A DNA stretch of 23,879 nucleotides, from contig VBJK01000068.1 of NCBI GenBank assembly GCA_005879655.1, positions 40,102 through 63,980 on the forward strand, read 5' to 3'. This DNA is from Chloroflexota bacterium. Lineage in GTDB: Bacteria > Chloroflexota > Ktedonobacteria > Ktedonobacterales > Ktedonobacteraceae. The translations under genes and the position numbers were made by a program. Under the pieces are notes generated by a model. It worked only from the letters and a program-made list of their open reading frames with translations, searched no databases and was not told where the DNA came from. Below are positions 6,974-15,118 of this stretch, piece by piece (position 1 is the stretch's first letter; every line of letters begins with the position of its first letter).

Positions 6974-6997
6974 TGCAATAAGAAAGGAGACTATTTA

Positions 6998-7573
6998 TTA
7001 TAATTGGGCCATCACATTTTTACTAATAGAACGCAGAGTCGCAAACACACCCTTACCCTCTGAGGCAATGGCTTCAAAGCTAGGGACGTGACGGCGGTTG
7101 AGATAGCGTTCGAGCACCATAGTGGGTAGCGCCGTCGGCATGTCGCGCTTGTTCCACTGCATGACAAAAGGGAAGTTGCCCATATCTTTGCCAATTCTAC
7201 GCATATTCATCTCTAGCTCAGCGATACTCTGAACGTTCTCTTCAAATTTTTCCGCCTGCGAATCGACCACAAAGACAATGCCATCCGCGCCATTGAGAAC
7301 AGCCAGACGAGTGCGCTCATACAAAATTTGGCCGGGAACTGTGTAGAGATGGAAGCGTGTACGGAATCCATGCACAGTTCCTAGGTCAAGAGGCAAAAAG
7401 TCGAAAAACAACGTACGTTCTGTCTCAGTCGCTATTGAAAGCATCTCGCCACGAGCCTGTGGGTTGATGCTCTTGTATACATGTTGCAAGTTTGTTGTTT
7501 TGCCACAATAGCCGATGCCATAATAGACAATCTTGCAATGGATCTCATGCGTCGCAATATTGATGAGCGCCAT
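6998..7573 (-). CDS. MglA-like Ras-family small GTPase
   Basis: The 191-residue protein is a bacterial Ras-like GTPase. G1 is GIGYCGKTT at 19-27. The switch region has ETERTLFFDFLPLDLG and YTVPGQ, the MglA form of the DxxG element. G4 is NKRD and G5 lies near EAIASEGKGV. MglA sets cell polarity in Myxococcus, with MglB (a roadblock protein) as its GAP. Here it is the last gene of a three-gene operon with two roadblock proteins, 15 bp after the second. AGAGGAG lies ten bases before the ATG. There is no lipid anchor motif or membrane segment, so it is expected in the cytosol. A role in motility or polarity is family inference only. Confidence 0.9.
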   Translation of the reverse strand: MALINIATHEIHCKIVYYGIGYCGKTTNLQHVYKSINPQARGEMLSIATETERTLFFDFLPLDLGTVHGFRTRFHLYTVPGQILYERTRLAVLNGADGIVFVVDSQAEKFEENVQSIAELEMNMRRIGKDMGNFPFVMQWNKRDMPTALPTMVLERYLNRRHVPSFEAIASEGKGVFATLRSISKNVMAQL

Positions 7574-7588
7574 AAATTCCAGGCTCCT

Positions 7589-8083
7589 CTAATCGCGGAA
7601 AAGTAGATCAATGGTATCCTCGACTGAAGAGCGAAATTGTAGATTGATCACAGAGGATTTTGTGCGTGTGGTATCAGTACGCACACGCTCCAAAATGCGC
7701 CCTAGCTCATCAGAAGCCTTCTTCGAGAGCACTTTGACCAGACCGATATGGGTAAGCTTATCAAAGATAATAACGAGCAACCATTGTTCTTCGATCATAG
7801 AAGTGTAGATATTTTCTTGCACTCCTTGCTGAAAAATGTTGCGAAAATCCTTCTCATCCAATAACCTAGCAACTTCCCGTGAAGATGAAAAGACACCTGC
7901 CAACAATGCCCCCAGAGTAGTCGCATTTCTGCGTGTGCCCATTCCCTGCACATGCACCACCTGACCACTTTTGTCAATCAACATGGCAGAAGTAGCATTG
8001 GTATCATTCATAAGTTTTAATAAGAGAGAAGATATGAAGGTAAGTTCACGATCTGAGATGACAAGATTTGTCAGTTGTTCCAT
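7589..8083 (-). CDS. Roadblock/LC7 domain protein (MglB-like), long form
   Basis: The 164-residue protein has a roadblock/LC7 fold at about 15-125: TSAMLIDKSGQVVHVQG is the typical beta-hairpin, then the LGALLAGVFSSSREVARLL helix and YTSMIEEQWLLVIIFDKLTHIGLVKVL. The C-terminal 40 residues are an extra helical tail. Roadblock proteins dimerise and regulate Ras-like GTPases. Position between another roadblock gene (55 bp upstream) and the GTPase (15 bp downstream) suggests it acts as GAP, scaffold or sensor for that GTPase. GGAGG lies ten bases before the ATG. Which of the two roadblock proteins contacts the GTPase cannot be told. Confidence 0.85.
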   Translation of the reverse strand: MEQLTNLVISDRELTFISSLLLKLMNDTNATSAMLIDKSGQVVHVQGMGTRRNATTLGALLAGVFSSSREVARLLDEKDFRNIFQQGVQENIYTSMIEEQWLLVIIFDKLTHIGLVKVLSKKASDELGRILERVRTDTTRTKSSVINLQFRSSVEDTIDLLFRD

Positions 8084-8138
8084 GGACGCGCCGCCTCCGT
8101 GTACACGTCTAACAAAAGAGAGTTTCGTTTATGCTGCA

Positions 8139-8504
8139 CTACGATAGATCTAGAGCTTCTAATATTTCGTTGCGACTCGCTTTTACCAAGTGACGGACAC
8201 GACTGATATTTGAGGCGTTATCAGAAAGAGTCACCATCAATGCGAAATCGCCTAAAGGATCAACGCTTACGAGCCCATGTTCATATTCCATAATCACACC
8301 AACAACGCTCCCGCGTGCCAGCTCCTGTCCCAGAGCTTCTGCTGTGCTCAAACCGGTAGTCGTAATAGCCCCTACAGCCTCCATATCATCTTTACCGTCG
8401 CGCGTCAGTCCTTCTATCATCAATCCATCTCTACCGACTAGGATGGCCTGACGCACCCCAGGAATGGATAAGAAACGGCTCAATGTCTGTTTTAAGTCAA
8501 CCAT
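8139..8504 (-). CDS. Roadblock/LC7 domain protein, short form
   Basis: This 121-residue protein is a single roadblock/LC7 domain: IPGVRQAILVGRDGLMIEG hairpin, the VGAITTTGLSTAEALGQELARG helix, VVGVIMEYEHGLVSVDPLGDFALMVTL strands and a last helix VRHLVKASRNEILEAL. It is the first gene of the roadblock-roadblock-GTPase operon and differs from the second by lacking the helical tail, so the two could form homo- or heterodimers. GGAGGA lies just before the ATG and a good promoter lies 60 bp upstream. Function as a GTPase partner is inferred from family and context. Confidence 0.88.
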   Translation of the reverse strand: MVDLKQTLSRFLSIPGVRQAILVGRDGLMIEGLTRDGKDDMEAVGAITTTGLSTAEALGQELARGSVVGVIMEYEHGLVSVDPLGDFALMVTLSDNASNISRVRHLVKASRNEILEALDLS

Positions 8505-8563
8505 TCGTTCCTCCGCATAGGCATGCCGCCTTATGTATGCAAGGCGAGTCTACGACTCCTGAT

Positions 8564-8592
8564 ATTCTAAACGATGTTATTGGCTAGTGCAA
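8564..8592 (-). promoter_or_regulatory. Promoter of the roadblock/GTPase operon
   Basis: On the minus strand, TTGCAC (8592-8587), a 17-bp spacer and TAGAAT (8569-8564) lie about 60 bp before the first roadblock start. The -35 box overlaps a CTAGTGCA copy that recurs as the ends of the nearby repeat element. Confidence 0.65.
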
Positions 8593-8772
8593 TTGGTATG
8601 GGACATCTTGGCTACTTCCGTTGGATACTGCACGTATCTATGCCACCTGACTTTTCTTTCTGTTGTTCTTCTGCAAGATATGGAGACTGATGGATCAGAT
8701 CACGAAGGATACGTCGCATCCTCTAACAGTCTAATCGATGCGTCTCCATTCTTTCACTCATTCGCTTACTGC
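8593..8772. other. Gap between roadblock promoter and guaB-end element
   Basis: No believable gene is seen here; a plus-strand frame through it lacks a ribosome site and recognisable content. An 8-bp inverted repeat (ATGGAGAC 8680-8687, GTCTCCAT 8742-8749) encloses smaller inverted repeats such as GGAT/ATCC, so the guaB 3' transcript may fold. Confidence 0.4.
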
Positions 8773-8883
8773 CTAGTGCAGAATCCCAAAACCTTTTGGG
8801 GAATGGGAGCACTTGGGGACACCCCGCCAGGGGCGAAGCCCCTGGACCCCCAATCCCTATCAGCTCTTTTGTTTTTGCACTAG
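8773..8883. repeat. GC-rich, hairpin-filled element bounded by CTAGTGCA inverted repeats
   Basis: A 111-bp stretch is bounded by CTAGTGCA (8773-8780) and its exact reverse complement TGCACTAG (8876-8883). Inside are CCCAAAA-CC-TTTTGGG (8785-8800), GGGG-ACA-CCCC (8815-8825) and CCAGGGGC-GAA-GCCCCTGG (8827-8845). The layout suggests a dispersed REP- or MITE-like repeat; the 'ccaggggcgaagcccctgg' core recalls intergenic repeats I associate with Chloroflexota. The guaB stop codon (8880-8882) lies inside the right end. No T-tract follows the hairpins, so it is not a classic terminator. Confidence 0.55.
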
Positions 8884-10394
8884 AAGGACAGTGGTCCCAT
8901 ACGGCCAGGATAGTTAGGTTGTGTTCTTGTTGGTAACACATCGTGTGGGTGACTCTCACGCAAGCCCGCGCCGGAGATGCGCGTGAAGCGTGTCTTCTCC
9001 TGCATCTCTTTAATGCTTGCGGCTCCGGCATAGCCCATTGCCTGGTGTAATCCACCTACCAGTTGATACACTAATGGTCCCAACATACCTTTGTAAGGTA
9101 CACGTGCCTCAATACCTTCCGCAATCAGTTGTGTTTCGTCCATATCGCCCTGAAAATAGCGATGTTTACTGTAACGGCGCTGTTTCATTGCACCAATAGA
9201 ACCCATACCGCGATAGTCTTTGAAGCGCTCTCCATGCGAGATGATCAGCTCACCAGGACTCTCATCAGCCCCTGCTAGCAAGCTACCCAACATAACTGTA
9301 TCGGCCCCAGCGGCAATAGCTTTGGCGATATCGCCCGAATATTGGATACCGCCGTCCCCAATGATGGGTACATCGTAGCGATGCGCGGCCAGGGCACAAT
9401 CATAGATAGCGGTGATCTGAGGCATACCGACCCCGGCGATGACGCGCGTGGTGCAGATAGCCCCGGGTCCCACGCCTACTTTCACTGCATCTGCACCGGC
9501 CTGGATCAATGCTTCTGTAGCTTCAGCAGTAACAACATTGCCCGCGATGAGCTGGACCCGTCGCCCAAACAGGTCATGAATGCGTGCAACTGTCTCAATC
9601 ACCATGCGAGAATGCGCGTGCGAGGTGTCAACAACCAGCACGTCAACGCCTTTCTCGATTAGCGCTTCAGAACGGGTTATGCTATCTGGCCCAACACTAA
9701 TGGCTGCACCGACACGCAAACGTCCGTAATCATCTTTGGCTGCATGAGGATATAGAATTTTCTTCTGAATATCCTTCATCGTAATCAGACCTTTCAGCAT
9801 GCCATGTTCATCCACCACGGGTAGCTTCTCAATCTTATAACGATGCAGACTTTCGCGGGCCTGCTCCAGAGTCGTACCAACTGGCACTGTCACCAGGTTA
9901 TCACGCGTCATGAGTTCAGAGATAGGACGGCCTGCATTGGTCTCAAAACGTATGTCGCGGTTGGTCAGTATACCGACTAATTTCCCACTTTCAGTAATCG
10001 GAATGCCCGAAATATGGAAGCGTTGCATAACATTTAACGCCTCGCTCAATAAAGCTTGCGGTTCTAGCGTAATTGGATCGGTGATCATGCCTGACTCGGA
10101 GCGCTTCACTTTATCCACTTCTTGTGCTTGCTCTTCGAGCATTAAATTACTATGGATGACGCCAAGGCCACCTTCGCGTGCAAGTGCAATAGCTAGCCGT
10201 GCTTCTGTCACGGTATCCATCGCAGCGCTCACAATGGGAATGTTGAGTGTAATAGTGCGAGTCAAACGTGTTTGCGTGGAGACTTCGCGTGGAAGGACCG
10301 AAGAGGCTGCTGGAATAATCAGTATGTCGTCGAAGGTGAGACCTTCTTTCCCAAATTTCTCCTCGAATGGGTCCTGAGATGGTACTGAAGACAT
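8880..10394 (-). CDS. guaB: Inosine-5'-monophosphate dehydrogenase
   Basis: GuaB oxidises IMP to XMP with NAD+, the committed step of GMP synthesis, in the cytosol. From the chosen start the protein has 504 residues. The N-terminal barrel part has [12 protein letters not shown] and [16 protein letters not shown]. Two CBS domains are inserted ([10 protein letters not shown] ... [20 protein letters not shown]). The catalytic loop [11 protein letters not shown] carries the active-site Cys. Then [21 protein letters not shown] and MLGSLLAG bind phosphate, [13 protein letters not shown] is the mobile flap with the Arg-Tyr pair, and [14 protein letters not shown] ends the core. ATG 10394 is chosen because AGGAGG lies 11 bases upstream; an upstream extension to 10478 has no support. 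The last residues GRMGPLSF and stop run into the repeat element. Confidence 0.97.
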   Translation of the reverse strand: MSSVPSQDPFEEKFGKEGLTFDDILIIPAASSVLPREVSTQTRLTRTITLNIPIVSAAMDTVTEARLAIALAREGGLGVIHSNLMLEEQAQEVDKVKRSESGMITDPITLEPQALLSEALNVMQRFHISGIPITESGKLVGILTNRDIRFETNAGRPISELMTRDNLVTVPVGTTLEQARESLHRYKIEKLPVVDEHGMLKGLITMKDIQKKILYPHAAKDDYGRLRVGAAISVGPDSITRSEALIEKGVDVLVVDTSHAHSRMVIETVARIHDLFGRRVQLIAGNVVTAEATEALIQAGADAVKVGVGPGAICTTRVIAGVGMPQITAIYDCALAAHRYDVPIIGDGGIQYSGDIAKAIAAGADTVMLGSLLAGADESPGELIISHGERFKDYRGMGSIGAMKQRRYSKHRYFQGDMDETQLIAEGIEARVPYKGMLGPLVYQLVGGLHQAMGYAGAASIKEMQEKTRFTRISGAGLRESHPHDVLPTRTQPNYPGRMGPLSF

Positions 10395-10529
10395 GAGTGC
10401 GATATCCTCCTGAAAAAAAACACCAGCACACGTTCCTGGCGCGCGCTGGATTACTCTGAAGGGATGGTCTAACAACAAAACTTCTCTTGAGAGTCGGTGC
10501 CAAACAATTTTATTTGAGGTTTTCTAGAT

Positions 10530-10559
10530 AGTTTAACATCTCGTAGTGCAAAACGTCAA
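10530..10559 (-). promoter_or_regulatory. Possible guaB promoter
   Basis: On the minus strand, TTGACG (10559-10554), an 18-bp spacer and TAAACT (10535-10530) would give a leader of about 130 bases. The -10 box is only a 4/6 match, so this is tentative. Confidence 0.4.
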
Positions 10560-10584
10560 ATTTCTTTCGTCTTTTCAGAAAAAT

Positions 10585-10615
10585 AAAAAGTAGTAGGAAT
10601 TCCTACTACTTTTTT
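10585..10615. terminator. Perfect 30-bp palindromic bidirectional terminator
   Basis: Two 15-bp arms (10585-10599 and 10600-10614) are exact reverse complements: AAAAAGTAGTAGGAA and its mirror, giving a GTAGTAGGAA stem and T-runs on both strands. It follows the small membrane-protein gene by about 20 bp on the minus strand and separates it from the guaB promoter. Confidence 0.8.
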
Positions 10616-10635
10616 GCTATATTGCCCGAAGTACT

Positions 10636-10800
10636 CTATAACATGGTTCTTGATCGTGAACCGACGATTAAATTATAAACGAGCACAATCGCCGCAATTA
10701 CAAGAAGAAGGTGAATCAAACCGCCAGCTACATGGAAGAGGAAACCAAGTAGCCAGAGTACAACCAGAACGACAAAGACTCCCCAAAGAATACCAAACAT
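10636..10800 (-). CDS. Small two-helix membrane protein (lmo0937 family)
   Basis: A 54-residue protein reads MFGILWGVFVVLVVLWLLGF, then LFHVAGGLIHLLLVIAAIVLVYNLIVGSRSRTML. Two hydrophobic segments (about 3-22 and 24-45) flank HVAGGLIH, matching the lmo0937-type membrane protein pattern 'LWxLGxxx.x..GGLIHxLLVIA'. These proteins are common, very short and of unknown function; some are linked to stress responses. AGGAG lies eight bases before ATG 10800 and TATAAT lies at 10819-10814, though no good -35 is seen. The strong palindromic terminator follows the stop. A plus-strand frame over the same bases has no such support. Confidence 0.85.
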   Translation of the reverse strand: MFGILWGVFVVLVVLWLLGFLFHVAGGLIHLLLVIAAIVLVYNLIVGSRSRTML

Positions 10801-11011
10801 ATTTGTAACTCCTATTATACTGGCAAATCCGCTATAAGCGACTATTGCTGTACCTTACGCAGAAGGAAGATTATTCCGCTACTATGACCACGGTTCATAG
10901 CACGAAATAGATGTATATTTGCTCTTTTCTCAGCGATTTTTAAGACTTGTCAGTGAGGGAGAACTGCTGTACTGTATAACAAAGAAAATCCATAGTGAGG
11001 AGCATCTAAGG

Positions 11012-11995
11012 ATGTCTGCTAACACGCAGACAACGACATCAGTAACCCGGCCAGCAAGGCCATTGCCGGGAGATGAGGCCGTTGTCGTTGAGAATTTCAG
11101 CAAAAGCTACGGCCCGCACAAGGTCATTGATCATTTAACATTTACCATTCAGCGTGGTGAGGTCTTCGCTTTATTGGGGCCAAATGGGGCGGGAAAAACT
11201 ACCACTGTTGAGATACTTGAAGGTTATCGTACAGCGGATGAAGGAACTATTCATGTTCTGGGACTCGATCCTATACGTGATGCTCGCAGACTTAAGCCGC
11301 AAATTGGCGTGATGTTGCAACAGGATGGGCTGTATCCTGCACTCACCGCCCGCGAGGTACTCCGTCTCTTTGCTGGTTATTACGAGCATCCACAAAATAT
11401 TGATAGGCTGCTTGAGCATGTTGGACTTACCTCTGCCGCTAGAACGCGTTGTCGCCGTCTTTCTGGCGGGCAAAAACGTCGCTTGGCTCTGGCCCTTGCC
11501 TTAGTTGGCAATCCGAGACTTGTCTTTCTGGACGAACCTACTGCTGGCATGGACCCGCAGGCACGCCTAGTTACTTGGGATATTATGCGCGAACTGAAGA
11601 AGCATGGTGTAACAATCTTGCTTACTACTCATCTGATGGACGAAGCTGAACGACTTGCCGATCGTGTAGCCATTCTTGACCACGGGCGACTAATTGCGCT
11701 GGATACGCCCGCTCATATGACAGGGGTGCAAGCGGCAAACCTGGTACGCTTTGTCGCGCCAACTGGTCTGGATTGTACACAACTGGCAGCTCTTCCCTCA
11801 GCTAGCAAGGCCGAGGAGGTGCGTCCCGGTAGTTATGTATTGGAAACACACGAGTCTGATCAGGTACCAGCTCTGCTGGCAGAACTGACTGCATGGCTAT
11901 GCGATCACCAAACCACCCTCTCCGAACTCCATGTAGGCCACGGTTCCCTGGAGGATCTATTTCTGCGCTTAACAGGTGCGGAGGTGAGAGAATAA
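11012..11995 (+). CDS. ABC-2 type exporter ATP-binding protein (DrrA-like)
   Basis: The 327-residue protein is the ATPase half of a DrrAB/ABC-2 type exporter. It shows Walker A GPNGAGKTT, Q-loop QQDGLYP, signature LSGGQKRRLALALAL, Walker B LVFLDEPTAGMDP and switch His in LLTTHLMDEAERLADR. A C-terminal extension of about 90 residues after the ATPase domain is usual for DrrA-like proteins. ATG 11012 is chosen because GAGGAG lies nine bases upstream and the domain starts at EAVVVENFSKSYG; a longer frame back to 10919 has no ribosome site. The permease gene starts one base after the stop, so the two are translationally linked. The substrate is unknown; relatives export drugs, lipids or polysaccharides. 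Confidence 0.93.
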   Translation: MSANTQTTTSVTRPARPLPGDEAVVVENFSKSYGPHKVIDHLTFTIQRGEVFALLGPNGAGKTTTVEILEGYRTADEGTIHVLGLDPIRDARRLKPQIGVMLQQDGLYPALTAREVLRLFAGYYEHPQNIDRLLEHVGLTSAARTRCRRLSGGQKRRLALALALVGNPRLVFLDEPTAGMDPQARLVTWDIMRELKKHGVTILLTTHLMDEAERLADRVAILDHGRLIALDTPAHMTGVQAANLVRFVAPTGLDCTQLAALPSASKAEEVRPGSYVLETHESDQVPALLAELTAWLCDHQTTLSELHVGHGSLEDLFLRLTGAEVRE

Positions 11996-11996
11996 T

Positions 11997-12776
11997 ATGG
12001 CAACAAACACATTAGAGTATCCAAACGAGCACAGTCAAGCGGCTTCACTTGGTCGTCAGATCCTCACGCAGATACAATGCGAGCTATTGCTCACGATGCG
12101 GCGAGGAGAGAATGTGCTCGTCACACTGGTTGTCCCGGTCCTGCTACTTATCTTTTTTACCTCGCTAAATGTTGTCCCTTCTGTCAATGGGAGTGCAATA
12201 AACTTCTTGTTACCGGGTATCTTGGCTGTTGCCATTATGGCAGCTGGCATGGTCAACCTGGGGATTGCAACGGCTTATGAGCGCTACTATGGAGTTTTAA
12301 AACGTCTGGGTAGTTCTCCTTTATCGCGCAGTGGACTTATTATGGCCAAGGTTATCTCTATCCTGATACTAGAAACGATCCAGGTCCTGCTGCTCGTAGG
12401 TGTTGCAATCGTACTCTATGGTTGGAAGCCTGTAGGTTCTCCACTTTTAGTACTACTTACCATAGTTCTTGGGACGGTGACGTTCGCTAGTCTGGGTTTG
12501 GCGATGGCCGGTGCTCTACGTGCAGAAATGACATTAGCTGGGGCAAATGCGCTTTTCCTGCTTTTCTTGCTGATCGGTGGCGGTATTCTTCCGTTGAGCC
12601 ATCTACCAGTACCGCTGGCAATGGTATCACAGTGGTTGCCAGCCGCAGCACTCACTCAGGCGCTACAGGCAACGATGAGTCGTGGTGGTAGCGTCCCTCT
12701 CATGCAACTTATCGAGCTGGCGGTATGGGCAATAGTTATTCTTTGCGTTGCGATGCGCACATTTAAGTGGGAGTAG
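11997..12776 (+). CDS. ABC-2 type exporter permease (DrrB-like)
   Basis: The 259-residue protein has about six hydrophobic membrane segments, beginning with VLVTLVVPVLLLIFFTSL and INFLLPGILAVAIMAAGMVNLG, then the cytosolic ERYYGVLKRLGSSPLSRSGLIMAK element typical of ABC-2 permeases, and ending in IELAVWAIVILCVAMRTFKWE. It pairs with the ATPase just upstream to form an inner-membrane exporter. The start ATG sits one base after the ATPase stop, with GGAGGTGA inside the end of that gene as ribosome site. It ends 39 bp from the convergent VKOR gene. Confidence 0.9.
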   Translation: MATNTLEYPNEHSQAASLGRQILTQIQCELLLTMRRGENVLVTLVVPVLLLIFFTSLNVVPSVNGSAINFLLPGILAVAIMAAGMVNLGIATAYERYYGVLKRLGSSPLSRSGLIMAKVISILILETIQVLLLVGVAIVLYGWKPVGSPLLVLLTIVLGTVTFASLGLAMAGALRAEMTLAGANALFLLFLLIGGGILPLSHLPVPLAMVSQWLPAAALTQALQATMSRGGSVPLMQLIELAVWAIVILCVAMRTFKWE

Positions 12777-12815
12777 GAAAAAATGTATGGTGGAAGAGCG
12801 AGAGAGAGGCCCTAT

Positions 12816-13319
12816 TTATTTACGCATAATAGGGGCAGAAGAAGGTTCTTCATCCTGCTCTTCTAACTGTCCCTCCTCTGGTCGTTGCCACTGTACAAGG
12901 GCAAGCAACAACATCAACAGCATAATGACGTGTACTGCTGTACACCAGGCGCACAGAGTATGTAGACGAACAATCTCGACGTAAACCAGGTAAAGGACCG
13001 TCAACATACCGATAACTATCCAGAGCAGCTCAGCAATGCGCAAGTTGCGCTGATCAGGCCAGAAACGCCAACTGACAAATGCAAGAGAGCCACTCACCAT
13101 AAACCAGAGCAGGCCAGGTATCGTGATAGGAAGAGAGGTGCCGGGCACAACAGAAAAAGGGCTGGAGAGCACCCGTTCGCAATCGACAAAACCCTGTGTG
13201 GAGCAGACCAGTGGCACATTCTGATAATGAACCGTCGTCAGGTATATGGAAATTGCGATACCAAGCAAAGAAAGCGCAAACAGTACAAGCTGTCCACCAG
13301 AGCGCTGTAAAAATGCCAT
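12816..13319 (-). CDS. Vitamin K epoxide reductase (VKOR) family protein
   Basis: Bacterial VKOR re-oxidises a DsbA-like partner using quinone, so disulfides form in exported proteins. The roughly 167-residue membrane protein has four helices, the loop pair VCSTQGFVDCERVLSSPFS and the quinone-side CxxC in HTLCAWCTAVH. All four redox cysteines are present. There is no fused thioredoxin domain; after the last helix the tail is acidic (RPEEGQLEEQDEEPSSAP), so the partner must be encoded elsewhere. ATG 13319 is preferred because AAAGAGG lies six bases upstream; an ATG two codons earlier abuts it. A good promoter lies about 80 bp upstream. The gene converges on the ABC permease gene. Confidence 0.93.
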   Translation of the reverse strand: MAFLQRSGGQLVLFALSLLGIAISIYLTTVHYQNVPLVCSTQGFVDCERVLSSPFSVVPGTSLPITIPGLLWFMVSGSLAFVSWRFWPDQRNLRIAELLWIVIGMLTVLYLVYVEIVRLHTLCAWCTAVHVIMLLMLLLALVQWQRPEEGQLEEQDEEPSSAPIMRK

Positions 13320-13394
13320 GTACATCCTCTTTACAAGACTTAATTAAGAGCTACGAAAGCGTTTCCCTATCTTCAACGAAGCGCTACTACTCAT

Positions 13395-13423
13395 AGCATA
13401 GCGCTGACTTTTCCGAAAGTCAA
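13395..13423 (-). promoter_or_regulatory. VKOR promoter with overlapping inverted repeat
   Basis: On the minus strand, TTGACT (13423-13418), a 17-bp spacer and TATGCT (13400-13395) are seen. A perfect 7-bp inverted repeat, TGACTTT-tccg-AAAGTCA on the plus strand (13405-13422), covers the -35 box and spacer and could be a repressor site. Confidence 0.6.
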
Positions 13424-13435
13424 TTTATCAATGCA

Positions 13436-15118
13436 TCAAAAAACTGGCAAGTAGATGACATAATTTTCATATTCAGAACGTCGGTAGCTTGGGTGATCAT
13501 GTATTCTGGCTACAAAAGCGCTTGCTTGCCGTGATCCAAGAGGGAACACATATGCAGGATGCAGTGTCTTGCGCACGATCGTTGCGTAGGGGGCATAACG
13601 ATCAAGGCCAGGTTTCAACTGCTCGTCTAGTGCACTGCAAATAATTTGCTCTGCGCTATGGAAAATGAGCCGGTTACAGGTCCAGTATTCAGAGTAAACA
13701 CGTGTTGCCCCTTTATCGATCAAGTAATGCACCAGAGCGCCCTCCTGGTCATAGCTAGCCTGAACGTTAGGCACTTCCTCAAACACTCTGACCGTTCCTG
13801 CCACATAGACAACGAGCAGCAAAAGAAGCAGACCAATACATACTACACGTAGCGTAGCGACATACCAACATCTGCGCTGCCAGTTCTGTAATCCTAACCA
13901 TAGCGGCCATAACACAGCTGGTGTTGCCACCAGCAGACAGATGAGGTAGCGTGAGGTAGGGACTGGCACGAGGGCAGCATTGGGGCTGGTTGCAAAGAGA
14001 AAGAGTGTTCCTCCTGCACAGATGAGTAACATGAGCCTTCCACATTGAATAATCATCTCACGCCGTTCATCAAAAGTCCACAACATACTTTTGTGAAGTA
14101 ACCTTTTAGCTGTATAAAGCGCTACTAGCGATGCTAGAACAAATAATGCAAGATAGCCAATACTCCAGCCACCTTGCAGCAAGATACAGGAGATCTCCGG
14201 TTTACCAAAATAAGGGAACTGGCTCGCTCGACATAATGGATTAAAACCGGTCGCCATTGGTAGGCTGATCAACAACGCTCCAGTTAATTGCCGGAAGAAA
14301 ACATCTGGCAAAGCTGCTAGCTGTTCGGCTCCACTATGATGTATATCGAGCAGAACATTGAAGGAAGTACGGCCAAAAGGTGCTGTTGCATTATAGAGAA
14401 GCAGAGGGAGTGCACCTAGCAGAGTGCCTAAGAGCAAGGCAACGCCTGCTGGTGATCGCAATTCACGGCGACAAAAGAGCAACAAGAAGAGTAGACCTGT
14501 CGCAACAAAGGGTAAGATCAAGAAGTCCACCCACAGCGCCAACCCCACCACCAGTCCTAAAGAACCATAGAGCCAGATACGCTTCCACGTCGTGCGAGCC
14601 TGCTCGTTGAGTAAGGGAGATGAGAGCGCCAACCACACAACAAGGAAACTGATCAATGCTGCACATAGCACCGTTTCAGGATATTCCCCTACGGCTTTCA
14701 ACTGATTGGAGATGAGAGTATAGGACCCAAAACTCAACAGAGCTACGATAAATAATGCTAAGCCTCGTGTATAAAGCAAACGTGTGAGGTAGTACATGCA
14801 GAGTAAAAAACTACTAAAGAGTGGTGACAGGCCAACACGCAAGCTAAAGAGCGAAGGGCCAAAGAGACGAAAGAGTGGTGCGGCAATATACCCTTCAACA
14901 GGTCCCATATAGGGTAAACCATAGAAGAAGATCGGCCATTCTCCATTATAAGCGACATGGCGAGCGAGAATGCCCATATTTCCTTCGTCGCTATTCGTCA
15001 CTGGCCAATCGTATGCAAGCAGAGCCAGACGTAGCAGTGTCGCTAGAATGATCAGAGCCAAGAGACTGAGTTCATATGTTCCTATACGCCAACGCTTTAC
15101 AGACAACTTTCTCATCAT
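13436..15118 (-). CDS. Membrane glycosyltransferase, GT-C fold (GT39/ArnT-like)
   Basis: The 560-residue protein has one short basic N-terminus and about ten hydrophobic segments. Just after the first helix comes NSDEGNMGILARHVAYNGEWP, the acidic first-loop motif of GT-C enzymes, which use polyprenyl-phosphate sugars and face outside. Then YGLPYMGPVEGYIAAPLFRLFG matches the PMT_2 (PF13231) region. The C-terminal 110 residues form an extracytoplasmic domain (GALVHYLIDKGATRVYSEYWTCNRLIF...). The acceptor could be protein, lipid or glycan and cannot be told from sequence. The first of two adjacent ATGs at 15118 is given; no strong ribosome site is visible. Confidence 0.8.
   Translation of the reverse strand: MMRKLSVKRWRIGTYELSLLALIILATLLRLALLAYDWPVTNSDEGNMGILARHVAYNGEWPIFFYGLPYMGPVEGYIAAPLFRLFGPSLFSLRVGLSPLFSSFLLCMYYLTRLLYTRGLALFIVALLSFGSYTLISNQLKAVGEYPETVLCAALISFLVVWLALSSPLLNEQARTTWKRIWLYGSLGLVVGLALWVDFLILPFVATGLLFLLLFCRRELRSPAGVALLLGTLLGALPLLLYNATAPFGRTSFNVLLDIHHSGAEQLAALPDVFFRQLTGALLISLPMATGFNPLCRASQFPYFGKPEISCILLQGGWSIGYLALFVLASLVALYTAKRLLHKSMLWTFDERREMIIQCGRLMLLICAGGTLFLFATSPNAALVPVPTSRYLICLLVATPAVLWPLWLGLQNWQRRCWYVATLRVVCIGLLLLLLVVYVAGTVRVFEEVPNVQASYDQEGALVHYLIDKGATRVYSEYWTCNRLIFHSAEQIICSALDEQLKPGLDRYAPYATIVRKTLHPAYVFPLGSRQASAFVARIHDHPSYRRSEYENYVIYLPVF

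Noticed and set aside
8587..8883. 98-codon plus-strand frame
   Set aside because: No ribosome site, no recognisable content, and it runs through the GC-rich repeat and the roadblock operon promoter.
9342..10377. Long plus-strand frames opposite guaB
   Set aside because: They mirror the guaB coding sequence, whose motifs are unmistakable.
10614..10808. 64-codon plus-strand frame
   Set aside because: It lies opposite the minus-strand lmo0937-type gene, which has a ribosome site and family pattern.
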